NCBI GenBank assembly: GCA_032718475.1
Contig: JAUCBJ010005151.1
Span: 1-39,569, forward strand
From: Nemertoderma westbladi
Taxonomy: Eukaryota > Xenacoelomorpha > Nemertodermatida > Nemertodermatidae
DNA: 39,569 nucleotides
Reading direction: 5' to 3'
Below are positions 1 to 9,936 of this stretch, piece by piece. How positions within the stretch are numbered: the stretch's first letter is position 1; every line of letters begins with the position of its first letter. The notes below the pieces were generated by a model, which worked only from the letters and a program-made list of their open reading frames with translations, was not told the DNA's origin and searched no databases. Both the position numbers and the translations under genes were made by a program.

Positions 1-99
1 ATTTTAAGTCGAAATGTAGATTGTGTTACATATTTAGAATCCTTGCACAGCCAGCTTTTTAATAATACTAACAAATAATTATAAGGGTGGAAAATAACT

Positions 100-148
100 G
101 CGGTGTAACTGGTGCAAATTTTGCCGGAGACACTCTTTTCAAACGCTT
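100..148 (+). repeat. Left half of a split FReD-remnant flank
   Basis: This stretch resembles 7170-7221, the tail of the decayed FReD remnant: both contain the words 'gtaactggtgca' and 'cactc...tt...aaacgctt'. The matching right half resumes at about 1002. The two halves appear to be one ancestral segment interrupted by the inverted-repeat element at 146-1001. It shows that sequence of the FReD family extends to the left edge of the window. The similarity is short and judged by eye. Confidence 0.5.
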
Positions 149-1001
149 GGGGGGGGGGGGGGGGTAGCACCCCCAAATGTAACCTCACATTTTTGTGTCT
201 CTGGACCCTAAATTTAGGTGAAAATTATTTTTTGTGCTACAAAACATCGTCTGGACTGTGTAAGAATAACCAAACCAAATATTTATAAAATTGGCCCCAA
301 ATGGCTCCGTAATGGACTAAAGTGCCTTTTTGCGCCAATATTTGTTCAAATTTGTCGAAATTTGGAATATAAGTTCAGAATAACCCTGCATCAAATTCTT
401 CTGAACAAATTTTTCCTCAAATGCTCTGGACCCTTTTTAGAACAAAAGGCCACAAAAAGGGTTTTTTGGGCCTTTTTGATATGAAAAGGCTCCAGGGCAT
501 TTCCAACCAAATTTGTTCAGAAGAAGTATGGAGAAAGGTATTCTTAACAAGTGGACCAAATTTAAACTCATTTCAGTTAAAATTAGCGGAGAAATAGTAT
601 TTTTCATGAAAAAACGTCATTCTGAGATTCTGATACCATTTTTCTATGTTATAAATAGTAAAGGTTATATGTTATGGTTATGTTATATGGTTGACAATAA
701 CTTTGTCAAAAATGAATGAAATTCAACGAAATTTTTCATGCTTGCTAAACATATAACTAGTAAAATAACTTTCTAACAATTGTATTCATATTTGTACCGT
801 GAGAGCCTTTTTTATGAAAGGGCCCCGTACAATTGTAAACTATAGTGCTGCTCGAAGGCTTTTCGAAAATCAGAATAGATCTTACGTTTTGGGTAAGAGT
901 GCAGATTTGAAATCTCCATTAAATTCGGCACATGATAGAATAAAAACTTTTTTGTCAATTTCCAAAATAGGGGGGTGCTACCCCCCCCCCCCCCCCCCTT
1001 T
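146..1001. mobile_element. Inverted-repeat (MITE-like) element with G/C-tract ends
   Basis: A run of 14 or more G followed by TAGCACCCCC at about 149-173 is mirrored at about 967-998 by GGGGGGTGCTACCC followed by a long C run, so the ends form a terminal inverted repeat. Internally, 360-431 and 490-560 are also inverted copies of each other, sharing CTTCTGAACAAATTT and AAATGCTCTGGA with complements on the right arm. No transposase-like reading frame is present. The sequences outside both ends match contiguous-type sequence near 7221 and 7309, which supports an insertion. The exact ends and the target duplication are obscured by the homopolymers. Confidence 0.55.
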
Positions 1002-1075
1002 TAAGATTTGTAGAAAAATTTGGGGGGCGGGGGAGTGTCACTGAATTACGACACTATATTCCAGGTGTTGTAAAG
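1002..1075 (+). repeat. Right half of the split FReD-remnant flank
   Basis: The words AAGATTTGTAGAAAA, a G-rich stretch and GACACTATATTCCAGG match 7309-7375 downstream of the decayed FReD remnant. This is the continuation of the segment at 100-148 beyond the inserted element. Confidence 0.5.
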
Positions 1076-1730
1076 TTGTTAAATAATCATAAAGATATTA
1101 AATAAATAATAATCCCGTGTTAAATAAATAGATATGTTCTGGAATGATTTCACGACATGGGTTCCCATTGATTACCATTAAAGGCCCTACATCTGGTTCT
1201 CAAGTGATATTACGTGCTAAGAGGCCGTTTGATTTGTACAATATTTTTATATGGGAGACATAATACCCCAACTACATCACTACCTGTAGCGCTGTAGGGT
1301 ACAGTAGGTAATTATTTAATATCGAAATTTTTGTGGCAAAAGCGAGGACACCGTGCCCCCCACGGACTCGCCCCCAGTCCGGTTCCTAATTCTCTGTCAT
1401 GTGTGGAATACATAATGGAGACAAGCTTGGCAGCCGAGAGCTGGCAATACTGGACGGATCCATTATCTGTCGGATCGCTATCAATATTGTTGTTGTAATA
1501 ATTCACGCGCCTATGCAGGACAGCCTAATAACGAAAAACGCAAAACGAAACATTGGGCAAAGTACACAATAGTAATTATAATGTATGTTAAAAAAAAACA
1601 CAGTTTGTAGGAAATGTATCATGGTCTATAATTCTGAACGAAATAAAGCGGAATTTTGTGGAAAGCATGTCCAATGATGCTCCCTATGGGGTGTCGACAA
1701 ACACACAAACAAACACGGGTGAGAAACATG
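1076..1730. other. Non-coding interval
   Basis: AT-rich sequence with only short reading frames on both strands. I see no RNA gene, recognisable domain or repeat. It ends where the 22-bp minisatellite begins. Confidence 0.5.
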
Positions 1731-3132
1731 ACATCCAACTTGGATCCGTCCAACATCCAACTTGGATCCGTCCAACATCCAACTTAGATCCGTCCAACAT
1801 CCAACTTGGATCCGTCCAACATCCAACTTGGATCCGTCCAACATCCAACGTGGATCCATCCAACATCCAACTTGGATCCGTCCAACATCCAACTTGGATC
1901 CGTCCAACATCCAACTTGGATCCGTCCAACATCCAACTTGGATCCGTCCAACATCAAACTTGGATCCGTCCAACATCCACCTTGGATCCGTCCAACATCC
2001 AACTTGGATCCGTCCAACATCCAACTTGGATCCGCCCAACATCCAACTTGGATCCGTCCAAAATCCAACTTGGATCCGTCGAACATCAAATTTGGATCCG
2101 TCCAACATCCACCTTGGATCCGTCCAACATCCAACTTGGATCCGTCCAACATCCAACTTGGATCCGTCCAACATCCAACTTGGATCCGTCCAACATCCAA
2201 CTTGGATCCGTCCAACATCCAACGTGGATCCATCCAACTTGGATCCGTCCAACATCCAACTTGGATCCTTCCAACATCCAACTTGGATCCGTCCAACATC
2301 CAACTTGGATCCGTCCAAAATCCAACTTGGATCCGTCCAACATCCAACTTGGATCCGTCCAACATCCAACGTGGATCCATCCAACATCCAACTTGGATCC
2401 GTCCAACATCCAACTTGGATCCGTCCAACATCCAACTTGGATCCGTCCAACATCCAACTTGGATCCGTCCAAAATCCAACTTGGATCCGTCCAACATCCA
2501 ACTTGGATCCGTCCAACATCCAACTTGGATCCGTCCAACATCCAACTTGGATCCGTCCAACATCCAACTTGGATCCGTCCAACATACAACTTGGATCCGT
2601 CCAACATCCATCTTGGATCCGTCCAACATCCAACTTGGATCCGTCGAACATCCAACTTGGATCCGTCCAACATCCAACTTGGATCCGTCCAACATCCAAC
2701 TTGGATCCGTCCAACATCCAACTTGGATCCGTCCAACATCCAACTTGGATCCGTCCAACATCCAACTTGGATCCGTCCAACATCCAATTTGGATCCGTCC
2801 AACATCCAACTTGGATCCGTCCAACATCGAACTTGGATCCGTCTAACATCGAACTTGGATCCGTCCAACATCCAACTTGGATCCGTCCAACATCCAACTT
2901 GGATCCGTCCAACATCCAACTTGGATCCGTCCAACATCCAACTTGGATCCGTCCAACATCCAACTTGGATCCGTCCAACATCCAACTTGGATCCGTCCAA
3001 CATCCAACTTGGATCCGTCCAACATCCAACTTGGATCCGTCCAACATCCAACTTGGATCCGTCCAACATCCACCTTGGATCCGTCCAACATCCAACTTGG
3101 ATCCGTCCAACATCCACCTTGGATCCGTCCAA
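1731..3132. repeat. 22-bp minisatellite, about 64 units
   Basis: The unit is CCAACATCCAACTTGGATCC plus GT (22 bp), repeated for about 1.4 kb with very high identity. Each unit contains GGATCC and a short inverted repeat, TTGGA...TCCAA. Because 22 is not a multiple of 3 and the unit has no stop in most frames, long reading frames run through it on both strands; they are artefacts. Marker variants recur at multiples of 22 bp: ACGTGG...CCATCC at 1847, 2221 and 2368, and CCAAAATCC at 2058, 2315 and 2469. One unit near 2236 lacks 7 bp. This suggests block duplication by unequal exchange or slippage. Confidence 0.97.
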
Positions 3133-3836
3133 TAATATCCCATTCATCTGGACTTTGTGTGCACGGTATTTCAAGAATTGCTAATTTTTTTATAAATGTT
3201 ATAGAACAGGGGTAGCTATCACTGATTTCTCATGACTTGCTTTTTTATTTGTCTCGCTATGCTCGCCAAATAATAACGCTCGACAAAAAAGTCTACTTTT
3301 TTTGCCACCACTTAAATAGTTATTAATTCATTAAATTTGTTGCGCCTCCTTAGTACTCTGCGCCCAGGGGCATTGTCCCCATCATCCCTTTGACCGCCCG
3401 TGCCAATCAGCGGGTCGCGACCTTCTACATTGCGTGAGCAAACCTCGCAGGTAAGTTAACAAGTCGGACAGATCGGTGGAACCCAGGTGGAATCTATAGT
3501 AGAGAGTCTGCGAGAAGATGACCCACTATCTAACGACTTCGGGAAGGGTTGTGGTCAGTGGTGTAAAGAGATGGACATCTTTATACGCCGCCTAGCAGAC
3601 ACATTTTGCCATATGCAGGGCGTGGCGGGGCTTCTAAACCCATAATTGTTTAAAATTTGTAAGTCGTAATTTAATAATAGTTAAACTGAATATTAAAATA
3701 CTAAAATTTTACTTAATAGTATGGTTAGATGCTGCAAGCACAATATGTATTACCGGTAAATAGTCGCTAATTTAGCTTTAATCGCTTTCCATCAGCAATC
3801 GTTTCGTAAAAAAATTAAACCTGTTAGCTGTTCACA
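3133..3836. other. Non-coding interval after the minisatellite
   Basis: No reading frame, RNA gene or repeat is recognised. A mildly GC-richer patch lies at about 3340-3640 and the rest is AT-rich. Confidence 0.45.
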
Positions 3837-4331
3837 TTAACCAACCTTTTCCTTACTCTCCGGATACTTGAGCAACTCCTCACCGACTCTGTTCCTAAGC
3901 TCCCCCTTTAGAGCCGCTATCTGTTGGACCAGCTGCTCCTCTCTCTCCCCAAACTGGTCCCCATTGACCTTCAGACTGGTATTCTCACCCTCCAGTTGCC
4001 GGATGTACGCCGTCAGGTTGTTTATTATCGCTATTAGTTCGCGTTCCTGTAACCGCCCGTCGGTTACCGTTGTCGCTTCGCCCCCGCTAACCTCCCGCCG
4101 TCTAGGACTCCTCCTACGTTTACTCGTCTCCGTATCCTCTGGGTAGTTTAGAGACTCCCTCAGCCCTCTATCGGCCGTCTCGTAAATCCCCTGGGACTGT
4201 CTCTCTACTGGTTCGTCTGCGTCGTACTGCACAATGTCCTTCAACATATCGATGGAACGATTCGCCCTGGAATATTTGCAGGAGACAAATTTGTTTCGGT
4301 TCCCAATAAATAGTACATTACGACCGGACAC
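3837..4331 (-). CDS. Hypothetical coiled-coil protein or exon, 164 aa
   Basis: This open frame begins at an ATG at 4331 and ends at 3837. I do not recognise the family. The N-terminal third is basic and Arg/Asn-rich, a central stretch is charged with a cluster of Arg/Ser-Pro (residues about 70-80), and residues about 92-155 are predicted by eye as a coiled coil: alternating hydrophobics with Glu/Gln/Lys, containing ERELIAIINN and EEQLVQQIAALKGELRNRVG. Base composition is clearly more GC-rich than the flanks, which favours real coding or a decayed mobile-element gene. It could be a single-exon gene, one exon of a larger gene, or a gag-like fragment. No partner domains are seen nearby. Confidence 0.4.
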   Translation of the reverse strand: MSGRNVLFIGNRNKFVSCKYSRANRSIDMLKDIVQYDADEPVERQSQGIYETADRGLRESLNYPEDTETSKRRRSPRRREVSGGEATTVTDGRLQERELIAIINNLTAYIRQLEGENTSLKVNGDQFGEREEQLVQQIAALKGELRNRVGEELLKYPESKEKVG

Positions 4332-5700
4332 TAAGGAATGATTTTCTAGTTATCACCACAATCGTACCCAATATGTTTACTAATGACTTTAATGAATACT
4401 AAAACTTTATTATAATGGTACAATTTCCGATTCACTTGACGTGATATGTGGAGTTACCACAAGGGTCTGTCCTTGGTCTTGGACCAATTTTATACATAAA
4501 ATATATCAATGGATTTGTTAATATATACTAGCTTTAAATCTCAATAAGACAAAATATATAATGTTCACTATGAAGCTACTTAATTAAAAAAACACAGGGA
4601 TCGAAATTTATTGGCAAAAAATTTACAGTGCTGAAAATATAAAATTTCTTGATGTTCACCTTCAATCACATTTCTCATTGCACTTACATTATACAGCATC
4701 TTCGACCATTGTATAAAAATTTCGAAAAATGTGGGTTAAATAAATCAGATCAATCATTTTGTTCCGATACAAATTAGAAAGCTCCTATATAACACATTGA
4801 TTGATTGAGCCTTGCATATCGTATGCATCACCTGTAACATCTGGGGTAATTGTAAAATGGATGAAAGCAACAAGAGCAAGAAGATTAAATTATTGACCCC
4901 CAGCTGTTATCCTGCTGGAGCTATACCTGTAAGCCCCCAAACACAATAATTCCAAAAGTGATACCGGTACTAATAACCAATGCGATACCGATAGTAAGTA
5001 AGTATATTTTATTGTACCGGTACCGTGTGACTGGTACTGGTAGTACCGGTTCCGTAACCGAAGTAAATTCCATTGTATATCGTTCGCGTATGGACCTACT
5101 GACCTACTTACCTGTCACGTAATGTTTTCTTATAATCTGTCAATGTTGTCGTGAAAGCTTCATCTTGCCCGGTACCCATTCTATAATCTGGCAGTAAGGG
5201 TTGGGCTGTTGGGTATTGGGGTACCGGTAAGGTCTAATTGTCAGTTCGTACACTTTTCAATTCAAGAAAAAAGAGAAGCGAAAAAACGGTGAGCGGTGAG
5301 GTGCGCAATGAGTCTGTCAGTTAGGCCTATATTGGGAATTTATCCGTTACAGATACACTTACACATTCCAACTTTGAATTGGAACCGCTACCGGTACTGC
5401 ACTGTGCAGCTGTGTGGAGTGGAATTGCAGGTACGAACCGATGCTCAAATGCAGAAATGCGATCGTTAGCCGGTAGGATATACCAATATGCCTACAAACG
5501 TACCGGTACGTTGGCCATATAAATAAACAAATATGCGTATCACTACAGGTAAACCAAGGCCTACTACAGTACCGGTACTAGAAGTAAACCTCAAAACCAG
5601 CAACGGTATACTGGTATAAGTACCGGTACCGGTAAGTAAGAGCTGACATAATGATGGAGTACCTATCAGGCAGTCAGGTTACCACCAGAATTCATAACAT
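4332..5700. other. Non-coding interval with a cluster of TACCGGTA palindromes
   Basis: No gene is recognised. Between about 4960 and 5640 the CpG-containing palindrome ACCGGT recurs many times, often as TACCGGTA or GTACCGGTAC (for example near 4970, 5020, 5050, 5221, 5390, 5505, 5570 and 5623). The same word recurs in the LTR element leader (19490-21170) and near 32290. Confidence 0.6.
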
Positions 5701-5908
5701 CTGCAACTGTTGTGTTTACAATTGTTACCCAGCAACGCTTCCAGATCATCCTCTGTGAAATCATCGTTACAAGGAGTCGCTGTTATTTTGTTGAGATTAG
5801 GTTAAGCGAGTCAATCCTCAAATGTGACAATATTTCAAATACAATACGTCGAGTTATGTCAGAAAAGTGTGATGCTAAAAATTGTTGTATAAAACAATTT
5901 GGGAGGCT

Positions 5909-5945
5909 GACGCTCTAACCATTCCGCTAGCGGCTCGGGGAAAAG
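5909..5945 (-). other. Possible tRNA-derived A-box remnant
   Basis: On the minus strand TAGCGGAATGG followed by TTAGAGCGTCAGCCTCCC fits the pol III A-box pattern and the D-arm/anticodon side of a tRNA. No B-box or 3' half follows, so this is at most a SINE head or tRNA fragment. Confidence 0.25.
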
Positions 5946-6951
5946 GTACCTGGAAATACTACCTGATGCCTTGTATGTCCGCAATTTATGTCCCCCCTTT
6001 TTGGTTAGAAAAGACCACCACATTCTGAAAGAATACAATAGAATGCTGTTGTGCTGATCCATCTACGTGAGATCTAAAGACACACTGGGATCTAAAGTAT
6101 CCCGCAATACTGCTGAATACTTATCAAACAAAACTTCGAGGTACATCACTTTATAATTTAATAATGGTAATACAAATCTAATGCCCAATCGCATACTAAA
6201 GTCACATATTTTCTCATGTCATCATACTGTAATTGATTCCAACTGCATGCCACTGTTTGTTTAGAAGCCCGTTACTATGACGAGTGCAATTAATTATAAT
6301 ATAAATTAGTGGACAAATTTCGGTTGCTATGGAAACTAAAATTGTTAACTATGATTGTTACGTGCGTTATTATGAGTGCATAGCAGTTCAGTCAATGTAA
6401 TCATTTGGAGTAAGGTTTGATTGAATCAAATTTAGGGAAAATCCCACCAGTTATTGTTGCTGAGTAAAGTCCATGTTGCTAAGGAAATACTGTAAACGTG
6501 AAATTGAGAGTGTTAATATGGGCAGATTTTTTGTAGCGTGGGATTTTCGTCATCTACACACATCGCCGATAATCACATAAATATGTTGCTACTGTATATA
6601 ATTTGCGTTGGTGACTCAGTAGTTCTCCAGTACTAAATGTAAGTAGCAACGGTTGAAACAATGTACCCGTAACGGTATGATAAGCTTACTTAGTCCAGAT
6701 CAAAAGCTCAACGAATGAATACTTTATCTTTACGTACTGTACTGTACATAAATTTTTGCCTTTAAATTTTTTTAAGTGTTTGAAAAAGTTCATTTTTGTG
6801 CTATTTGCACCCCTCGTATCAAGGCCTATTCACACTACTGTAAGCCGCTATTTGTATATATCATTGCAATGTTTGCGTCACAATGTCTGAGTTTCGTAGT
6901 TCAGCTGAAATAAAGTACAGTATATAAAAATGAAATTATCGATTTATAAGA
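5946..6951. other. Non-coding interval
   Basis: AT-rich sequence with no long frame, RNA gene or clear repeat. Confidence 0.45.
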
Positions 6952-7237
6952 AAATACGGAGAATATCATTCCGAAATAAAAGAGAATGAAATTGCCGCAG
7001 CTAATGGGACAAAGTTCACAACGAAAGACGCCAATCATGATGATTCAGAAATATCGTTGGCTAAAGAGCAGCGACACTATTACTACAGTACAAAGCCCAT
7101 ATCTCAGCTATGTCCCAACCAAATTAGAATTAAATCAAAGCAGTTCCAACAAATCACCTTTATGGTGAAAAAATGCGGTTGTAACTGGTGCATTATCGAC
7201 GGAACACTCCTTTTTTTAAACGCTTTAGCTAAAGATT
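6952..7237 (+). pseudogene. Decayed FReD C-terminal remnant
   Basis: Read from TAC at 6952, this frame resembles the last third of the FReD in the two intact genes: a YGEY start, then NEIAAANGTKFTTKD, where the intact genes have NEMAAANGKKFSTKD, followed by an Asp-rich calcium-loop-like stretch and SLAKE. After that it diverges. The Gly-Trp-Trp motif, the NLNG motif and the YWG motif are absent, and the frame ends at a TAA at 7235. An in-frame stop lies just upstream, and no transmembrane, stalk or N-terminal FReD sequence precedes it. It is most simply a truncated third paralogue; an alternative 3' exon is less likely. Confidence 0.65.
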
Positions 7238-7655
7238 AAAAGCCCCAATTCTGGCTCACCCAGGAAGGTGAATCTATATTTATTTCAAAATTTCATGCGA
7301 TTTCATTAAGATTTGTAGAAAACTCTTTTGGGGGTGCCGGGTGCATGAAAAAGGACACTATATTCCAGGGCATGGTCTATTAAAATTCAATATCATTTAT
7401 AACGGCTTCCTACAGAAAATGAGTGAAGTAATTATGTTAAGTCATTGATATTTATATTCATAAAATATAATTAAACCGGCCAGAATCGCACTTTTTCTTT
7501 TATTTGTGGTTTTTATCAAAACGGCATTAAAATAAAGATGTTGCACTAGGGAAACATAATATTCTGGAATAATTTTTAGTTCTTAATAAATTTAAAAACA
7601 TTTTGAAGTTTAATTCAAAGTAATACATAAATAGCCGTCTATATAGATTTTAGTT
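7238..7655. other. Upstream region of FReD gene 1
   Basis: AT-rich non-coding DNA. The first part (7309-7375) is related to 1002-1075. No clear TATA box or initiator can be assigned. It does not resemble the sequence upstream of FReD gene 2, so the two genes appear to have different promoters. Confidence 0.4.
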
Positions 7656-9404
7656 ATGGCGAAGTCAACGCGTAGTTCTGGAGTTTCTGAATATTTATCA
7701 GCGCGGTCGCATTTCTCTGAAACAACCTCTGTGGGAAGAATTCCAGTACAAGAGATGAGACGTGAAAGAAGACGAAGCATCAATTCAATTACCGGGGAAA
7801 CCAAAACAGAAGAAGATGACCGTCGAGAAAATATACGTTTGGTTCTTAATCTGGTGGTCGGGTTTGTTTTGTTGTCGCTTGTCATAACCATATTCGTGTT
7901 ATATCAAAACAATAAATCCGCTACCAATAGGGTAAAGATTTCTGGGACATCGATAAACTCTACCACTGATCATCATTCTACAATATCTACCACGATACCA
8001 AACAATACCACCACTGTTCCTATACATGTAACGGAAGTTGAAAACGTCAGTGAATGGAATGTGATATCATCAACACCCCCACCCACCACTATAACACCCC
8101 CACCCACCTCTATAACTCCCCCACCCACCACTATAACACCCCCACCCACCACTATAACACCCCCACCCACCTCTATAACTCCCCCACCCACCACTATAAC
8201 ACCCCCACCCACCACTATAACACCCCCACCCATCATCACTATAACTCCCCCACCCACTACTACTGCACACTCAGCTACCACTGCAACACTCCCACCCACT
8301 ACTACTGCACACTCAGCTACCACTGCAACACCCCCACCCACCACTACTGCACACTCAGCTACCACTGCAACACCCCCACCCACCACTACTGCACACTCAA
8401 CTACCACTGCAACACCCCCACCCGCTACTACTGCACACTCAACTACCACTGCAACACCCCCACCCACCACTACTGCACACTCAACTACCACTGCAACACC
8501 CCCACCCCCCACTACTGCACACTCAGCTACCACTGCAACACACCCACTCACCACTACTGCACACTCAGCTACCACTGCAACACCCCCACCCACCACTACT
8601 GCACACTCAGCTACCACTGCAACACCCCCACCCACCACTACTGCACACTCAGCTACCACTGCAACACACCCACCCACCACTACTGCACACTCAGCTACCA
8701 CTGCAACACCCCCACCCACCACTACTGCACACTCAGCTACCACTGCAACACCTCCACCCCCCACTACTGCACACTCAGCTACCACAACAGCAAAAGCAGC
8801 CTTATTCCCATGTCACAATATTAGCAATCAATATGCAGTGACATCGACTAATTATGGTCATTTACAAAAGAAACTGACCTGTCAGGGCTCTACAATCTTA
8901 ATACAGTCTCGAGAGCGCTCCTCTGCCATTAATTTCAATAGAAATTGGACGGATTATCAAGAAGGATTTGGGAACACCAGTAGTGGGTACTGGGTCGGTT
9001 TAGAAACAATACATTGGCTAACAACACATTGGGAATGTGATCTACAGATTAAAAATATGGAAGTGGATGATCTTAGCGCAGTATATACGAATGTAACCAT
9101 AGATTCAAAAGAAAATAAATACACGTTTAGATACGGGGCATATTATATCATGGGAATAGCTGTTAATGAAATGGCCGCAGCTAATGGGAAAAAGTTCTCA
9201 ACGAAAGACTCCGATAACGATGATTCTGAGGACAAATCGTTGGCTGAAGATCGGACCGGCGGTTGGTGGCATACAAAGGAGTCGAGAACAAACCTCAACG
9301 GGGATTATAGTTCTAATAGTGAAGACAATAAAATATATTGGGGCGGTAGAACAGTTAATATATCGATTGAAATTTCAATTGCTGAGACTGGTACTTATAA
9401 TTAG
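7656..9404 (+). CDS. Type II membrane mucin-stalk fibrinogen-related protein, copy 1 (582 aa)
   Basis: Layout: a basic cytoplasmic tail (residues 1-60, with RRERRRSINS), a single transmembrane helix (about 62-83) with no signal peptide, a Thr/Ser/Asn-rich linker, a mucin-like stalk (about 135-380; seven-residue PPPTTIT-type repeats, then 13 copies of PPPTTTAHSATTAT) and a FReD (about 383-582). FReD hallmarks visible are NFNRNWTDYQEGFGN, GYWVGLETIHWLT, the calcium-loop-like KDSDNDD (about 516-522), GGWW, NLNG and IYWGG. The N-terminal Cys pair is present. The usual C-terminal pair (before and after GGWW) is absent, and an extra Cys sits in WECDL. The topology resembles vertebrate FIBCD1, but with a mucin stalk instead of a coiled coil. 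Expected role: cell-surface recognition of acetylated glycans or of other cells. The start at 7656 is the ATG that keeps a full cytosolic tail. No intron interrupts it. Ligand and pathway are unknown. Confidence 0.85.
   Translation: MAKSTRSSGVSEYLSARSHFSETTSVGRIPVQEMRRERRRSINSITGETKTEEDDRRENIRLVLNLVVGFVLLSLVITIFVLYQNNKSATNRVKISGTSINSTTDHHSTISTTIPNNTTTVPIHVTEVENVSEWNVISSTPPPTTITPPPTSITPPPTTITPPPTTITPPPTSITPPPTTITPPPTTITPPPIITITPPPTTTAHSATTATLPPTTTAHSATTATPPPTTTAHSATTATPPPTTTAHSTTTATPPPATTAHSTTTATPPPTTTAHSTTTATPPPPTTAHSATTATHPLTTTAHSATTATPPPTTTAHSATTATPPPTTTAHSATTATHPPTTTAHSATTATPPPTTTAHSATTATPPPPTTAHSATTTAKAALFPCHNISNQYAVTSTNYGHLQKKLTCQGSTILIQSRERSSAINFNRNWTDYQEGFGNTSSGYWVGLETIHWLTTHWECDLQIKNMEVDDLSAVYTNVTIDSKENKYTFRYGAYYIMGIAVNEMAAANGKKFSTKDSDNDDSEDKSLAEDRTGGWWHTKESRTNLNGDYSSNSEDNKIYWGGRTVNISIEISIAETGTYN
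8076..8785 (+). repeat. Mucin-stalk coding repeats of FReD gene 1
   Basis: The first block is a 21-bp repeat (CACCCCCACCCACC-type, encoding PPPTTIT or PPPTSIT), about 8 units. From about 8250 there is a 42-bp repeat encoding PPPTTTAHSATTAT, 13 units, with minor variants. Gene 2 has only 8 of the 42-bp units, so stalk length has changed between copies. The long antisense frame here is a shadow of the repeat. Confidence 0.9.
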
Positions 9405-9478
9405 AGTTAATTAACACCATATACTACAATTGCGGAGACTGGTACTTATAATTAGAGTTAATTAACACCATATACTGC
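9377..9478 (+). repeat. 51-bp tandem duplication spanning the stop codon of FReD gene 1
   Basis: Unit 1 (9377-9427) and unit 2 (9428-9478) both run from CAATTGC through GAGACTGG, the TAG stop region and TTAATTAACACC. FReD gene 2 has a single copy. The second unit lies in the 3' UTR, so the protein end is unchanged. Confidence 0.9.
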
Positions 9479-9843
9479 AATTGTAATAATAATAATGATA
9501 GTTGTGATGATTTGTAACGTAACTGACGCAACTTTTAGTGATTATAATCTTCAAATTATTTTATTTCTATTATATTTACTGTCACTACAAATTAGATTTT
9601 ATTCTAAAGTCCAATTCCACGAATATTGCCCCCCCCCCCCAATCTATGTAATATTGTTGCTACGACGATGTTCCATAAACCAACATTTTTTATAATCGAT
9701 TCCAAAATTTCAAACTATAAACTGAAAGTTTCGAATTAAATTTCGCAGCTCAATTTATAATTTTAATATTTCTACTTTCCACTCAACACAAATACATTGC
9801 GATATTTACGTTTATTACAAAAATACGAGTAAATATGAACTCA

Positions 9844-9849
9844 AATAAA
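9844..9849 (+). promoter_or_regulatory. Candidate poly(A) signal of FReD gene 1
   Basis: AATAAA about 440 nt after the stop codon, conserved in the other copy at 38326-38331. Confidence 0.4.
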
Positions 9850-9936
9850 ATGTACGTAAAATCATAAGATTCCTAAAGTTACAAAGGAGTATAATTAGTC
9901 CATCTGTGAGGAAGTGAATACAAACTGAAAGTATAT

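Noticed and set aside
1731-3132. CRISPR-like array
   Set aside because: No unique spacers; units are contiguous and identical, and the genome is eukaryotic.
1626-3184. Several 350-508-codon frames on both strands with DPSNIQLGSVQHPTW-like repeats
   Set aside because: They are by-products of a 22-bp repeat without stop codons; the frames are open on both strands at once.
5909-5945. Possible tRNA gene on the minus strand
   Set aside because: Only an A-box and D-arm side are visible; no T-arm or B-box follows, so it is listed as a weak remnant only.
7973-8785. 270-codon antisense frame rich in Val/Gly/Cys
   Set aside because: Shadow of the mucin-coding repeat; the plus strand has the transmembrane helix and FReD in frame.
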